This document shows, piece after piece, positions 46,259-55,829 of a stretch of DNA of 64,000 nucleotides (the first letter of the stretch is position 1; each line of letters starts with the position of its first letter). The DNA is from Nisaea acidiphila (GTDB taxonomy: Bacteria > Pseudomonadota > Alphaproteobacteria > Thalassobaculales > Thalassobaculaceae): positions 62,001-126,000 of the forward strand of contig NZ_CP102480.1 in NCBI RefSeq assembly GCF_024662015.1, given 5' to 3'. The translations under genes were made by a program, and so were the position numbers. Below the pieces are notes generated by a model, which did no database searches, was not told where the DNA came from, and worked only from the letters and a program-made list of their open reading frames with translations.

Positions 46259-47428
46259 GTGCCCCGGTCAAAGACCGCTCTCCTGATCGTCGCCGCCGGC
46301 CGCGGAACCCGGCTCGGCAGCGAGATTCCGAAACAATATCTGAAACTTGCCGGCGTTCCTGTATTGCGGCACGCGCTGGATAGGTTCCGCGCTCATCCGG
46401 AAATCGGGACGATCCGCGTCGTCATCGATCCGGCGCACCGGGCGCTTTACGAGGCAGCGGTCGCCGGACTGGACCTGCGGCCTCCTGTCGAGGGCGGTGC
46501 GGAGCGCGGACAATCCGTGATGAATGGCCTTCGGGCGCTTGTCGAAGACGCACCCGAACAGGTGCTGGTACATGACGCGGCGCGCCCCTTCGTCGCCGGC
46601 AGCGTCATAGACCGGGTGCTCGCCGCGCTCGACGAGGCCCCGGGAGCAATCCCCGCCCTCCCCGTCGCGGACACTTTGAAGCGTGCCGCCGCGCTGGACG
46701 GGCCGGTCGAAGGCACGGAGGACCGAAACCGGCTGTTCCGTGCCCAGACGCCGCAGGGCTTTCACTTCAAGACCCTGCTTGAAGCACATGAAAAGACTCA
46801 AAAATCGACGACCGACGATGCGGCCCTCCTGGAAGAACTCGGACTTGACGTACGACTGGTCGAGGGCGACGAAACCCTCTTCAAGATCACGACGGAGGAT
46901 GATTTGACGCGCGCGGAACAAATGGCGGGAACCGAGATGGAGCCGCGGATGGGGACCGGCTTCGACGTTCACCGGCTCGGCCCCGGCGAGTCGATCATGC
47001 TCTGCGGCATCGAGATCGCGCACGACCGAACCCTGATCGGCCATTCCGACGCCGATGTCGGCCTGCACGCGATCACCGACGCTCTGCTCGGCGCCATCGC
47101 CGACGGCGATATCGGGAGCCACTTCCCGCCGAGCGATCCGCAATGGAAAGGCGCAGCATCCGACCGGTTTCTCGCCCATGCCCGCGATCTGGTACTCGGG
47201 CGCGGCGGACGGATCACCCATATCGACGTCACGCTGATCTGCGAACGCCCCAAAGTCGGCCCGCATCGCCCCGCGATGCGCACGCGGATCGCCGAGATAC
47301 TGGGACTATCCGAGGGGCGGGTAAGCGTGAAGGCCACGACCTCCGAGAAGCTCGGTTTTACCGGCCGCGGCGAAGGTATCGCCGCGCAGGCAGCCGCGAC
47401 GGTGCTCCTGCCTGCGGAAGCACCGTGA
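46259..47428 (+). CDS. ispDF: Bifunctional IspD/IspF enzyme of the MEP isoprenoid pathway
   Basis: The 389-residue fusion has an N-terminal IspD domain (CTP:MEP cytidylyltransferase; [18 protein letters not shown] near 11-28, HDAARPF near 102) and a C-terminal IspF domain from about 228 ([31 protein letters not shown] with metal Asp/His). It supplies two non-consecutive steps toward isopentenyl diphosphate. This fusion is common in Alphaproteobacteria. GTG 46259 has GAGG just upstream. Its stop overlaps the pgpA GTG. Confidence 0.95.
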   Translation: MPRSKTALLIVAAGRGTRLGSEIPKQYLKLAGVPVLRHALDRFRAHPEIGTIRVVIDPAHRALYEAAVAGLDLRPPVEGGAERGQSVMNGLRALVEDAPEQVLVHDAARPFVAGSVIDRVLAALDEAPGAIPALPVADTLKRAAALDGPVEGTEDRNRLFRAQTPQGFHFKTLLEAHEKTQKSTTDDAALLEELGLDVRLVEGDETLFKITTEDDLTRAEQMAGTEMEPRMGTGFDVHRLGPGESIMLCGIEIAHDRTLIGHSDADVGLHAITDALLGAIADGDIGSHFPPSDPQWKGAASDRFLAHARDLVLGRGGRITHIDVTLICERPKVGPHRPAMRTRIAEILGLSEGRVSVKATTSEKLGFTGRGEGIAAQAAATVLLPAEAP

Positions 47429-47895
47429 CCGCACCGCTGCCTCTCCTGCACCCGGCGCGCATCGCCGCGACCTTCTTCTGGGTCGGGCATGCGCCCGTCG
47501 CACCCGGCACATGGGGCTCCCTTGCCGCCGTTCCCTTCGCTTGGGCGATGCTTGCCTTCGGCGGCTGGAAACTGCTGGCAGGCGGCGTCATCGTTGTGAC
47601 ACTGATCGGGTTCTGGTCGTCCGGGACCTATTCCAAGGCACTCGGGTGGAAGGATCCGGGGGAAGTCGTCATCGACGAGGTCGCCGGGCAATGGCTCGCC
47701 CTGCTCCCGGCGGCGCTCGATCCGGTCAGTTTCGCCATAGGCTTCGCCGCCTTCCGCATTTTCGACATCACCAAGCCATTTCCCGCGGGCTGGGCCGACT
47801 CGAAACTGGACGGAGCGGCCGGTATCATGGTCGATGACCTCTTCGCTGGCGTCTATGCCGCGCTAATGGTCCTCGCCTACCAGCATTTCGTCTGA
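47425..47895 (+). CDS. pgpA: Phosphatidylglycerophosphatase A
   Basis: The 156-residue membrane protein removes phosphate from phosphatidylglycerophosphate to make phosphatidylglycerol. It has [13 protein letters not shown] near 20-32, the acidic [10 protein letters not shown] near 78-87 and [11 protein letters not shown] near 110-120, and about four membrane helices. The GTG at 47425 overlaps the ispDF stop in GTGA; a longer in-frame ORF lies inside ispDF and is rejected. It pairs with pncC downstream. Confidence 0.92.
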   Translation: MTAPLPLLHPARIAATFFWVGHAPVAPGTWGSLAAVPFAWAMLAFGGWKLLAGGVIVVTLIGFWSSGTYSKALGWKDPGEVVIDEVAGQWLALLPAALDPVSFAIGFAAFRIFDITKPFPAGWADSKLDGAAGIMVDDLFAGVYAALMVLAYQHFV

Positions 47896-47908
47896 AGGAT
47901 CCGCGCCC

Positions 47909-48403
47909 ATGGACAATTTCGATACAGAGATCCGCGCGAGCGCGACCCAGGTGCTCAACGCTTGCCGCAAGCGAGGCTGGAAAGCGGCGACGGCGGAAAG
48001 CTGCACCGGCGGCCTGATTGCGGGGGCACTGACCGAGATCGCCGGATCGTCGGACGTGGTCGATCGCGGCTTCGTCACATATTCCAACGAAGCCAAGATG
48101 GGGATGCTCGACGTCCCTGAACAGACGCTCGCCACGCATGGCGCGGTTTCGGAACCGACCGCACGCGCCATGGCCGAAGGCGCGCTCGCCAACTCCCTCG
48201 CCGACGTCACGGTGGCCGTCACTGGTGTCGCGGGTCCCGGCGGCGGATCCGTGGAGAAACCGGTCGGCCTCGTACATTTCGCCGCGGCGACCAACGGGAA
48301 AACGATCTCGGATCACAGGGTTTTCGATGGAGACCGCGGCAGTGTCCGCCACCAGACGGTACTGCATGCGCTCGGGATGCTCCGCGCCCTGGCCGAGGGC
48401 TGA
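47909..48403 (+). CDS. pncC: CinA family protein, nicotinamide-nucleotide amidohydrolase (PncC)
   Basis: The 164-residue single-domain protein matches the CinA C-terminal domain, which deamidates NMN to nicotinate mononucleotide. The active-site Ser is in TAESCTGGLIAG near 30-41; YSNEAK, TGVAGPGGG and KPVGLVH are also conserved. AAGGATCC precedes the ATG. It follows pgpA by 13 bases and ends two bases from the convergent metC-like gene. Confidence 0.9.
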   Translation: MDNFDTEIRASATQVLNACRKRGWKAATAESCTGGLIAGALTEIAGSSDVVDRGFVTYSNEAKMGMLDVPEQTLATHGAVSEPTARAMAEGALANSLADVTVAVTGVAGPGGGSVEKPVGLVHFAAATNGKTISDHRVFDGDRGSVRHQTVLHALGMLRALAEG

Positions 48404-48405
48404 CC

Positions 48406-49566
48406 TCAGCTCAGACAGGCCAGGAACGCATCGATATCCGCTTCCAGTTCCTCGATGGCCTCGAGGCCCACGCTGAAGCGGACGAACAGGTCCTCCCCCA
48501 CGACAGGCGCAACCGTCCGCGCTTTCCCAATCGACATCGGCGCGACAAGACTGCGTGTCCCGCCCCACGAAGCCCCGATAGCGAACGTTCTCAACGCCCC
48601 CAACGCCCCGTCCAGCCCGGCCGACTTGCCATCCGCGAGCACCACGGTGAAGACTCCGGCCGCGCCGGTAAAATCCCGTTTCCAGAGCGCGTGGCCCGGG
48701 TTGCTTTCCAAAGGCGGCCAATAGACCTCGGCAATCGCCGGGTGGGCCTGCAAACGGCCTATCAGGCGGCGTGCGCCCGCTTCCGCATGGGCGAAACGAA
48801 GCGCCATGGTCTCCATCCCGCGCAGCACCAGGGCCGCGTCGTCCGGCGACACGCCAATCCCCGTGCGCCCCATGAAGGCCCGGACCTTCAATGCGACCTC
48901 CTCGTCGGCGAAAGACATGGCGCCCATCAGAATGTCGGAATGGCCCGAGGCGTATTTGGTGAGCGCTTCGGAAACGATATCGACACCGAATGCATGCGCC
49001 TTGAAGGCCAGCGCCGTCGCCCAGGTATTGTCGCAGCCGACGAGTGCCCCAGCCGCGTGCGCGATCTCGACGATGGCCGGGATGTCCTGAACTTCCATGG
49101 TGGTTGAACCCGGCGACTCGCACCAGACCAGTTTCGTCTCCGGACGTATCCGGCGCTTCAGGTCGTCGAGTGAGAGCGGGTCATAATAATCGACACCGAC
49201 CCCAAAGCGCTTCAAATCATCGTCGGCATGGGTGCGCATGGGCGGATAGGACGTGTCCGCGATCAGAATGTGATCACCGGCGGAAAGCAGCGCCATCGCA
49301 GCGACCGCGTTGGAGGCCTGGCCGGACGGCACCAGCAGTGTCCTTGCCGCGCCAGAAAGTGCCTGGAGTTTCGCTTCGAGCTGACGCGTTGTCGGGGTTC
49401 CGTAGAGCCCATAGGTATAGCCGTCCGGCCCGCGCTCACCCCGCGTTGCGTATTCCTCAGCATCGGCGAAAACAATGGTCGACGCCCTGTGGACAGCCGG
49501 CGCCAGACTCTTGAACCTCGCTTCTTTGACCCCCGGGGTCAGCACGCATTTCGTCTCGTCTTTCAT
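48406..49566 (-). CDS. metC: Cystathionine beta-lyase
   Basis: The 386-residue PLP enzyme of the Cys/Met metabolism family has the substrate-gripping YTYGLYGTPTTRQLE segment near 50 and the PLP Lys in SEALTKYASG near 198. MetC splits cystathionine to homocysteine, pyruvate and ammonia; other lyases of the family are possible. ATG 49566 has GGAGCG upstream, so it is preferred over ATG 49581. The 195 bases upstream hold a hairpin but no recognisable SAM riboswitch. Confidence 0.88.
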   Translation of the reverse strand: MKDETKCVLTPGVKEARFKSLAPAVHRASTIVFADAEEYATRGERGPDGYTYGLYGTPTTRQLEAKLQALSGAARTLLVPSGQASNAVAAMALLSAGDHILIADTSYPPMRTHADDDLKRFGVGVDYYDPLSLDDLKRRIRPETKLVWCESPGSTTMEVQDIPAIVEIAHAAGALVGCDNTWATALAFKAHAFGVDIVSEALTKYASGHSDILMGAMSFADEEVALKVRAFMGRTGIGVSPDDAALVLRGMETMALRFAHAEAGARRLIGRLQAHPAIAEVYWPPLESNPGHALWKRDFTGAAGVFTVVLADGKSAGLDGALGALRTFAIGASWGGTRSLVAPMSIGKARTVAPVVGEDLFVRFSVGLEAIEELEADIDAFLACLS

Positions 49567-49618
49567 CGCCCGCTCCAGCATTTACCGGAAGCGAACCTAG
49601 ACGGCCACAACATGGAAG

Positions 49619-49643
49619 GCGAAGGAATTTAATCGTCCTTCGC
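49619..49643. other. Hairpin between the COQ10-like gene and metC
   Basis: GCGAAGGA (49619-49626) pairs with TCCTTCGC (49636-49643) across a 9-base loop, within a gene-free stretch (49567-49761). A good T-run is absent on the minus strand. It may end the lipA-COQ10 transcript or lie in the metC leader. Confidence 0.35.
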
Positions 49644-49761
49644 TTCAACGATTTTGTACCGGAAACGGCATCGCCATTGCGCATTCGAAACGAATAACGA
49701 AAAGCAACTCACAATGCGGTTTCGCGCCTGCTTTTTCAGTTTCTCGCTTCTTTCCCGATAC

Positions 49762-50214
49762 TTACTCGGCTAAAGACGAACCTGAACCATAAAGTTCGTA
49801 TGCGCGGCTCTCAAAGGCTGCGACCATGCGCCGGACAGCCTCATTGAAGAAGACTTCAATGATTTTTTGCAGCATGCGCGACTTGAATTCGAAGTCGACA
49901 TAGAAGTCGATCATGCAACCGTGGTCATGCGCCTCGAAGACCCAGTGGTTGTTCAGGTATTTAAAGGGACCGTCGGCATACTCGACATCGATCCGGTTGC
50001 GCTCCGGGCTCAATGTGACTTTCGAGGTGAAGCGCTCTCGGATCATTTTGTAGCCGATGATCAGATCGGCGACGATCAGATTGCCTTCCCGCTTGCGAAT
50101 CCTGGCGCCCACGCACCACGGCAGAAATTCCGGGTAACGCTGGACGTCTGCTACGAGGTCGAAGAGTTGCTGCGGGCTGAAGGGAACAGCCCGTTTCTCG
50201 GCATGGGTAGGCAT
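49762..50214 (-). CDS. COQ10/RatA-like START-domain protein
   Basis: The 150-residue single-domain protein matches the polyketide cyclase/START family, in the group of coenzyme Q-binding COQ10 and RatA. Conserved VADVQRYPEFLPWC (about 22-35) and GPFKYLNNHWVFE near 80 support this. Mitochondrial COQ10 binds ubiquinone and RatA affects ribosome assembly; the role here is more likely quinone-related. It is downstream of lipA by 19 bases, as in many Alphaproteobacteria. Confidence 0.85.
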   Translation of the reverse strand: MPTHAEKRAVPFSPQQLFDLVADVQRYPEFLPWCVGARIRKREGNLIVADLIIGYKMIRERFTSKVTLSPERNRIDVEYADGPFKYLNNHWVFEAHDHGCMIDFYVDFEFKSRMLQKIIEVFFNEAVRRMVAAFESRAYELYGSGSSLAE

Positions 50215-50233
50215 GAAGACGCCTTAGCACATG

Positions 50234-51262
50234 TCAGTCGGAGGCCGATACCGCCATTTGCGCGAGATCGGTGAGCGTTAGGTCCTTTCGCACGACGCCG
50301 CGCTCAACACCGACCCTGCGATCCCGTTCAGCCCGCATCCGGGCGAAATCCTCGTCGGCATGATAAGAAGAACGGGTCAGGGGTGACGACGCCACCATCA
50401 GGAACCCCTTGCCATAGGCGATGGTCTTGTAGGCCTCAAACTCGTCGGGAGTGACGAAACGGTCGACGATCGCGTGCTTCGGCGTCGGCTGGAGGTACTG
50501 GCCGAGCGTGATGAAATCGACATCCGCCGAGCGCATGTCGTCCATCACCTGATAGATCTCTTCCTTCGTCTCGCCAAGCCCCACCATCAGACCGGACTTG
50601 GTGAAGATTGTCGGATCGAGCTCCTTCGCCCGGTCAAGGATCTTAAGCGAGTGGAAATAGCGCGCACCCGGGCGAATCCCTGGATAGAGCCGCGGCACGG
50701 TTTCAAGATTGTGGTTGAAGACGTCCGGCCGTGCGTCCACGACGATTTCCAGCGCGCCTTCCTTGCGCATAAAGTCCGGCGTCAGCACCTCGATGGTTGT
50801 CTCGGGCGACATCAACCGGATCTTCCGGATCACCTGGGCGAAATGCCCTGCCCCGCCATCGTCGAGATCGTCCCGGTCGACCGAGGTAATCACGACATGC
50901 CGCAGGCCCATCTTCGCAACGGCTTCCGCCACCTCGTCCGGCTCGTGCGGATCGAGCTTGTCCGGCCGACCGGTCGCGACGTTGCAGAAGGCGCAGGCCC
51001 GTGTGCAGACCGAGCCGAGGATCATCATCGTCGCGTGCTTCTTTGACCAGCACTCGCCGATATTCGGACAGGCCGCTTCCTCGCAGACCGTGACCAGCTT
51101 GTGATCGCGCATGAGCTGGCGAGTCTCGAGATAGGTCTTCGAGGTCGGCGCCTTCACACGGATCCAGGACGGCTTGCGCTTCACCTCGTTGTCGGGGCGG
51201 TGCGCCTTTTCCGGATGCCGGGCGGCGCCGAGGCGCGGCGCCTTGCTCTGCTCAGTGCTCAT
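50234..51262 (-). CDS. lipA: Lipoyl synthase
   Basis: The 342-residue radical SAM enzyme inserts two sulfurs into octanoyl groups on lipoyl domains. Auxiliary cluster Cys residues lie in [12 protein letters not shown] (about 60-71) and the SAM cluster in CTRACAFC (about 86-93). The C-terminal [10 protein letters not shown] supplies the RSSY Ser. It starts in ATGA over the stop of an 87-residue unknown and follows lpdA, grouping lipoate synthesis with the pyruvate dehydrogenase that needs it. Confidence 0.96.
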   Translation of the reverse strand: MSTEQSKAPRLGAARHPEKAHRPDNEVKRKPSWIRVKAPTSKTYLETRQLMRDHKLVTVCEEAACPNIGECWSKKHATMMILGSVCTRACAFCNVATGRPDKLDPHEPDEVAEAVAKMGLRHVVITSVDRDDLDDGGAGHFAQVIRKIRLMSPETTIEVLTPDFMRKEGALEIVVDARPDVFNHNLETVPRLYPGIRPGARYFHSLKILDRAKELDPTIFTKSGLMVGLGETKEEIYQVMDDMRSADVDFITLGQYLQPTPKHAIVDRFVTPDEFEAYKTIAYGKGFLMVASSPLTRSSYHADEDFARMRAERDRRVGVERGVVRKDLTLTDLAQMAVSASD

Positions 51263-51522
51263 TGCAGCTCTCTTTCGCGCGCCCAGAGTACCTGCTCGAT
51301 GGTGACGCGGTCAAAATAGTCGCCCTCGGAGATGATCTCCTCCGCCGTCTCGATGACGGCGTCGGCCTTCTTACGGTTCTTGCCGCCGTCCGGACCATCG
51401 AGCGGGAAGTCCACCTTGATGACCAGCTCTTGCGCAACATCGCCTTCGGCTTCCGCGCTGCTCCGGACCAGAATGGCCGTTACGCCATCCAACGCCTTGA
51501 TACGCTTGAGATCCAGATCCAT
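51259..51522 (-). CDS. Small unrecognised protein between lpdA and lipA
   Basis: The 87-residue acidic protein starts [20 protein letters not shown]. It is soluble, with an alternating beta pattern ([21 protein letters not shown]) and a helical C-terminus, and has no Cys pair or motif I can name. Its stop overlaps the lipA ATG in ATGA, so translation is coupled. It lies 44 bases after lpdA. Its place suggests a link to lipoylation or the dehydrogenase complex, by context only. Confidence 0.6.
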   Translation of the reverse strand: MDLDLKRIKALDGVTAILVRSSAEAEGDVAQELVIKVDFPLDGPDGGKNRKKADAVIETAEEIISEGDYFDRVTIEQVLWARERELQ

Positions 51523-51566
51523 TCGCTCATACCCGCCATGCGCGGCCTTAAGACGGCCGCTATTCG

Positions 51567-52964
51567 TCAGAAGTGGATCGCGCGCCCGTAGGCGTCAAGA
51601 ACGGACTCGTGCATCATCTCGCTCAGCGTGGGGTGCGGGAAGACCGTATGCATCAGCTCGGCCTCCGTCGTCTCCAGCGTCTTGGCAATGCTGTAGCCCT
51701 GGATCAGCTCGGTCACCTCGGCGCCGATCATGTGCGCGCCGAGCAACTCCCCGGTCTTGGCGTCGAACACGGTCTTCACGAGGCCTTCCGGCTCGCCGAG
51801 CGCGATCGCCTTGCCGTTGCCGATGAAGGGGAAGCGCCCGACCTTCACCTCGTAGCCGGCTTCCTTCGCCTTCGCCTCGGTCATGCCGACGCTGGCGACC
51901 TGCGGCTGGCAGTAGGTACAGCCCGGAATGCGCTTGGTGTCGAGCGGATGCACGTCCTTCAGGCCGGCGATCTTCTCGATGCAGATGATCGCCTCGTGGC
52001 TGGCCTTGTGCGCCAGCCAGGGCGCACCCGCGATATCGCCGATGGCATAGACGCCGGGCTCGCCGGTGCGGCACCATTCGTCGATCTCGATATGGGTGCG
52101 ATCGACCTTCACCTTGGTATTCTCGAGACCGAGATCCTCGACATTGCCGACGATTCCGACGGCGGAGATCACCCGGTCGAAGGTCATCTCACTGGACTTA
52201 CCGTCCTTCTCGACGGTCGCGGTCACATCCTTAGCGCCGCGCTTCAGCGACTTCACCGTCGCCTTGGACATGATCTTCATGCCCTTCTTGGTGAAAGCCT
52301 TCTCGGCGAAGGCTGAGATTTCCGCATCCTCGACCGGGAGGACGCGGTCCATCACCTCGACCACTGTAACGTCGGATCCGAGGCTGTTGAAAAAGCTCGC
52401 GAATTCGATCCCGATCGCGCCGGAGCCGATGACCAGAAGGCGTTTCGGCATGGTGTCGGCGACGAGTGCATGCTTGTAATTCCAGACCAGCTTGCCGTCG
52501 GCCTCGAGGCCCGGCAGATCGCGGGCGCGGGCGCCGGAGGCGAGGATGATGTGCTTGGCGGCGAGAGTCTGTTTCTTGCCCTTCTCGTCGATCTCCACCT
52601 TGCCTTTTCCGGCAAGCTTGGCATGCGCCATGAAGACTGTGACCTTGTTCTTCTTCAGCAGATGACCGACGCCCTGGTTGAGCTGCTTGGCGACCCCGCG
52701 GGAACGCTGCACCACTTTGTCGAGGTCGAAGCCGAAATTGCCCGCTGTGAGCCCGAAGCTCTCGGCATGCTTCATGTGGTCGTAGATCTCGGCCGAACGC
52801 AGCAGCGCCTTGGTCGGGATGCAGCCCCAGTTGAGGCAGATGCCGCCGAGATGCTCGCGCTCGACCAGCGCGGTCTTCATGCCGAGCTGGGCCGCGCGGA
52901 TCGCGGCGACATAACCGCCCGGGCCGCCGCCGATCACAAGGATGTCGAACTGGGTATCAGCCAT
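51567..52964 (-). CDS. lpdA: Dihydrolipoyl dehydrogenase (E3)
   Basis: The 465-residue flavoprotein reoxidises dihydrolipoyl groups with NAD. FAD site GGGPGGY (12-18), redox disulfide Cys 43-Cys 48 in GGICLNWGCIPTK, NAD site GSGAIGIEFASF near 180, and the late HPTLSE with the catalytic His are all present. GGAGG lies just before the ATG. It is read with pdhABC and is likely shared with other 2-oxoacid dehydrogenases. It ends 44 bases before the small unknown gene. Confidence 0.95.
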   Translation of the reverse strand: MADTQFDILVIGGGPGGYVAAIRAAQLGMKTALVEREHLGGICLNWGCIPTKALLRSAEIYDHMKHAESFGLTAGNFGFDLDKVVQRSRGVAKQLNQGVGHLLKKNKVTVFMAHAKLAGKGKVEIDEKGKKQTLAAKHIILASGARARDLPGLEADGKLVWNYKHALVADTMPKRLLVIGSGAIGIEFASFFNSLGSDVTVVEVMDRVLPVEDAEISAFAEKAFTKKGMKIMSKATVKSLKRGAKDVTATVEKDGKSSEMTFDRVISAVGIVGNVEDLGLENTKVKVDRTHIEIDEWCRTGEPGVYAIGDIAGAPWLAHKASHEAIICIEKIAGLKDVHPLDTKRIPGCTYCQPQVASVGMTEAKAKEAGYEVKVGRFPFIGNGKAIALGEPEGLVKTVFDAKTGELLGAHMIGAEVTELIQGYSIAKTLETTEAELMHTVFPHPTLSEMMHESVLDAYGRAIHF

Positions 52965-53061
52965 CTTTTTCCTCCGGTGCCGGCGCCCTCACCCGCGGGA
53001 TCTCGGGGCCCAGCCAGTCATATCGCGCAATCGGGAAACGGGCGGCACAGCCGCCCGGCCC

Positions 53062-54384
53062 TCAAAGCAGCATGGTCAGCGGATCTTCGATCAGCTTCTT
53101 GAAGGCGGCGAGGAACTCGGCCCCGACGGCACCGTCCACAACACGGTGGTCGACCGAGAGCGTGCAGCTCATCACCGTGGCGACCGCGAGGGCACCATCC
53201 TTCACGACCGGGCGCTGTTCGCCCGCGCCGACGGCGAGGATCGCGCCCTGCGGCGGGTTGATCACAGCGGCGAAATCCTTGATCCCGAACATGCCGAGAT
53301 TGGAAATCGAGAAGGTGCCGCCCTGGAATTCCTCGGGCATCAGCTTGCCTTCGCGGGCCCGGCCGGCCAGATCCTTCATCTCCCGGGAGATATCGAGCAC
53401 GCCCTTGTTCTGCGCGCCCTTGATCACCGGGGTAATGAGACCGCCCTCGATCGCAACGGCGACGGAGATATCGACCGACTTGAAGACCCTGATCGCCTCG
53501 TCGGTCCAGCTCGCGTTCGCGGCCGGAACCTTCTTGAGCGCCTGAGCGGAGGCCTTGATGACGAGATCGTTCACCGAGACCTTTTCGCCGTCGAGCTTTC
53601 CGTTCAGCTGCTTGCGCACCTCGAGAAGCGCATCGATCTCGCAATCCACGGTGAGGTAGAAATGCGGCGCGAACTGCTTCGACTCCGTCAGGCGCTTGGC
53701 AATGACCTTACGCATGGAGGTGTTCGGAATTTCCTCGAACTCCGGCAGGCCCGGAACGTCGGCACTCGGCGGCGTGCCGAGCGACGGCGCGGCAGCCGGG
53801 GCAGCAGCGGCGGGTGCCTGCGTTGCGGCCGGAGCCGCTTTGCCGGTTCCGCCTGCAATCGCCTGTTCCACATCGTGTTTCACGATCCGGCCATTAGGGC
53901 CAGTGCCCGAAATCTGGCCGAGGTCCAGCCCGGCCTGCTCCGCCATCCGACGGGCGAGCGGGCTGGCGAAGACGCGGTCTCCGGAAGCTGCGGGCGCGGC
54001 CGGCGCAGGAGCTGCAGCAGGCGCGGCCGGAGCCGGTCCGGGTTCGGCTTTGGCCGGTTCCGCCTTTGCGGGTTCGGGCGCGGTTTTCGGCGCGGGCGCA
54101 CCTCCTGCGACGGCATTAATATCGACACTGCCGGCGTCTTCACCCTCTTCCAGGATCACCGCGATCGGCCGGTTGACGGCGACATTGTCGGTCCCGGCGG
54201 CGACGATGATCTTGCCGAGGACACCTTCGTCGACGGCCTCGACCTCCATGGTCGCCTTGTCGGTTTCGATCTCGGCGATCACGTCGCCGGCGGAAATGGT
54301 ATCGCCCTCCGCGACCAGCCAGGAGGCGAGTTTGCCTTCGGTCATGGTCGGCGACAGGGCCGGCATCAGAACGGGAATGGCCAT
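53062..54384 (-). CDS. pdhC: Dihydrolipoamide acetyltransferase, pyruvate dehydrogenase E2
   Basis: The 440-residue core subunit has one N-terminal lipoyl domain (Lys 43 in [11 protein letters not shown]), an Ala/Pro-rich linker (about 85-130), an E3/E1-binding domain with FASPLARRMAEQAGLDL near 138-154, another Ala/Pro linker, and the catalytic domain ending with the HRVVDG motif near 415. It transfers acetyl to CoA. It starts 15 bases after pdhB with GGGAGAGAG upstream. Its lipoyl domain is nearly the same as that in pdhB. Confidence 0.95.
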   Translation of the reverse strand: MAIPVLMPALSPTMTEGKLASWLVAEGDTISAGDVIAEIETDKATMEVEAVDEGVLGKIIVAAGTDNVAVNRPIAVILEEGEDAGSVDINAVAGGAPAPKTAPEPAKAEPAKAEPGPAPAAPAAAPAPAAPAASGDRVFASPLARRMAEQAGLDLGQISGTGPNGRIVKHDVEQAIAGGTGKAAPAATQAPAAAAPAAAPSLGTPPSADVPGLPEFEEIPNTSMRKVIAKRLTESKQFAPHFYLTVDCEIDALLEVRKQLNGKLDGEKVSVNDLVIKASAQALKKVPAANASWTDEAIRVFKSVDISVAVAIEGGLITPVIKGAQNKGVLDISREMKDLAGRAREGKLMPEEFQGGTFSISNLGMFGIKDFAAVINPPQGAILAVGAGEQRPVVKDGALAVATVMSCTLSVDHRVVDGAVGAEFLAAFKKLIEDPLTMLL

Positions 54385-54398
54385 GGCGTCTCTCTCCC

Positions 54399-55775
54399 TC
54401 AGGCGCGATAGCAGACGGTCTTTGCCGCCTCGACGATGTTGGCGGCTTGCGGCACGGCCATCGCCTCGAGATTGGCTGCGTATGGCATCGGAACGTCCGC
54501 GCCTGCGACACGCGCGACCGGCGCATCGAGATAGTCGAAGGCCTGCTCCATCATCAGCGTCGCGATCTCGGAGCCGATACCGCAGGTCGCCCAGCCTTCC
54601 TCGCAGGTGACGAGGCGGTTGGTCTTCTTCAGCGAGGCCACGATGGTCGCGGTATCGAGCGGACGCAGCGTGCGCAGGTCAATGACCTCGGCGCTGATCC
54701 CCTCTTCCGCCAGCTTCTCCGCCGCCTGCAGGGCCTTGCCGACCATGATCGAGAACGCGGTGATGGTCACGTCCGTACCTTCCCGCACGACCTTCGCCTT
54801 GCCGATCGGCACGGAGAAGTCCTCGCTTTCCGGCACGTCGAAGGACTGGCCGTAGAGCACCTCGTTTTCGAGGAAGATCACCGGGTTCGGATCGCGAATG
54901 GCGGATTTCAGAAGGCCCTTGGCATCGGAGGCCGAATAGGGCGCGATCACCTTGAGACCCGGGCAGTGCGTGTACCAGCTCGCATAGCACTGGGAGTGCT
55001 GCGCCGCGACGCGGGCCGCCGCGCCGTTCGGACCGCGGAAGACGATCGGACACCCCATCTGCCCGCCGGACATGTAGAGCGTCTTGGCGGCGGAATTGAT
55101 GATGTGGTCGATCGCCTGCATGGCGAAGTTGAAGGTCATGAACTCGACGACCGGCTTCAGACCGCCGAACGCCGCACCGACGGCGAGCCCGGCGAAGCCG
55201 TGTTCGGTGATCGGCGTGTCGATCACGCGCTTGTCGCCGAATTCCTGCAGCAGGCCCTGGGTCACCTTGTAGGCACCCTGGTATTCGGCCACTTCCTCGC
55301 CCATCACGAAGACACGCTCGTCGGCGCGCATTTCCTCGGCCATCGCGTCGCGCAGGGCCTCGCGGATGGTCAGGGTCTGCACCTTGTCGAAATACTTGTC
55401 TTCGTCGCTCGCCGGGGCGGATGAGACGGGCGCGGACGGCGCCGTGGCGGCAGGCGCTTCTGCCGCCGGGGCGGGGGCCGGTTCCGCAGCGGGCGCCGCA
55501 GCCGGAGCGGCGTCGGCTGCGCTCGCGTCCTCGCCTTCTTCCAGCAGCACCGCGATCGGCGTGTTCACCGCGACATTGTCGGTTCCGGCGGCCACGAGAA
55601 GCTTGCCGACGACGCCCTCGTCGACGGCTTCGACTTCCATGGTCGCCTTGTCGGTCTCGATCTCGGCGATGACGTCGCCGGCCGAAACCGTATCCCCTTC
55701 CTTGACCATCCAGGTGGCCAGTTTGCCTTCCGTCATAGTCGGCGACAGGGCCGGCATCAGGACTTGTACGCTCAT
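54399..55775 (-). CDS. pdhB: Pyruvate dehydrogenase E1 beta subunit with N-terminal lipoyl domain
   Basis: The 458-residue subunit has a lipoyl domain (1-80, Lys 43 in [11 protein letters not shown]), an Ala/Pro/Glu-rich linker (about 85-125) and the transketolase-like E1 beta domain from about 135 ([13 protein letters not shown], then [11 protein letters not shown]). The lipoyl domain on E1 beta is a known alphaproteobacterial feature. ATG 55775 after GGGAGG is used; the ORF to 55802 adds nine residues. It binds ThDP with PdhA and decarboxylates pyruvate. Confidence 0.95.
   Translation of the reverse strand: MSVQVLMPALSPTMTEGKLATWMVKEGDTVSAGDVIAEIETDKATMEVEAVDEGVVGKLLVAAGTDNVAVNTPIAVLLEEGEDASAADAAPAAAPAAEPAPAPAAEAPAATAPSAPVSSAPASDEDKYFDKVQTLTIREALRDAMAEEMRADERVFVMGEEVAEYQGAYKVTQGLLQEFGDKRVIDTPITEHGFAGLAVGAAFGGLKPVVEFMTFNFAMQAIDHIINSAAKTLYMSGGQMGCPIVFRGPNGAAARVAAQHSQCYASWYTHCPGLKVIAPYSASDAKGLLKSAIRDPNPVIFLENEVLYGQSFDVPESEDFSVPIGKAKVVREGTDVTITAFSIMVGKALQAAEKLAEEGISAEVIDLRTLRPLDTATIVASLKKTNRLVTCEEGWATCGIGSEIATLMMEQAFDYLDAPVARVAGADVPMPYAANLEAMAVPQAANIVEAAKTVCYRA
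55540..55775 (-). repeat. Duplicated lipoyl-domain DNA, pdhB copy
   Basis: The first about 235 bases of pdhB are highly similar to the first about 235 bases of pdhC (54150-54384), both encoding a lipoyl domain in direct orientation, about 1.39 kb apart. This points to duplication with continued similarity, perhaps by gene conversion. Confidence 0.7.
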
Positions 55776-55829
55776 TCCTTTTTCCTCCCGCGGGCCGCGC
55801 ATCCCCGTGCGCGGAAGCCGCGCGCTGTC

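Noticed and set aside
49567-49761. SAM-II riboswitch upstream of metC
   Set aside because: The expected pseudoknot sequence pattern is not recognisable on the minus strand.
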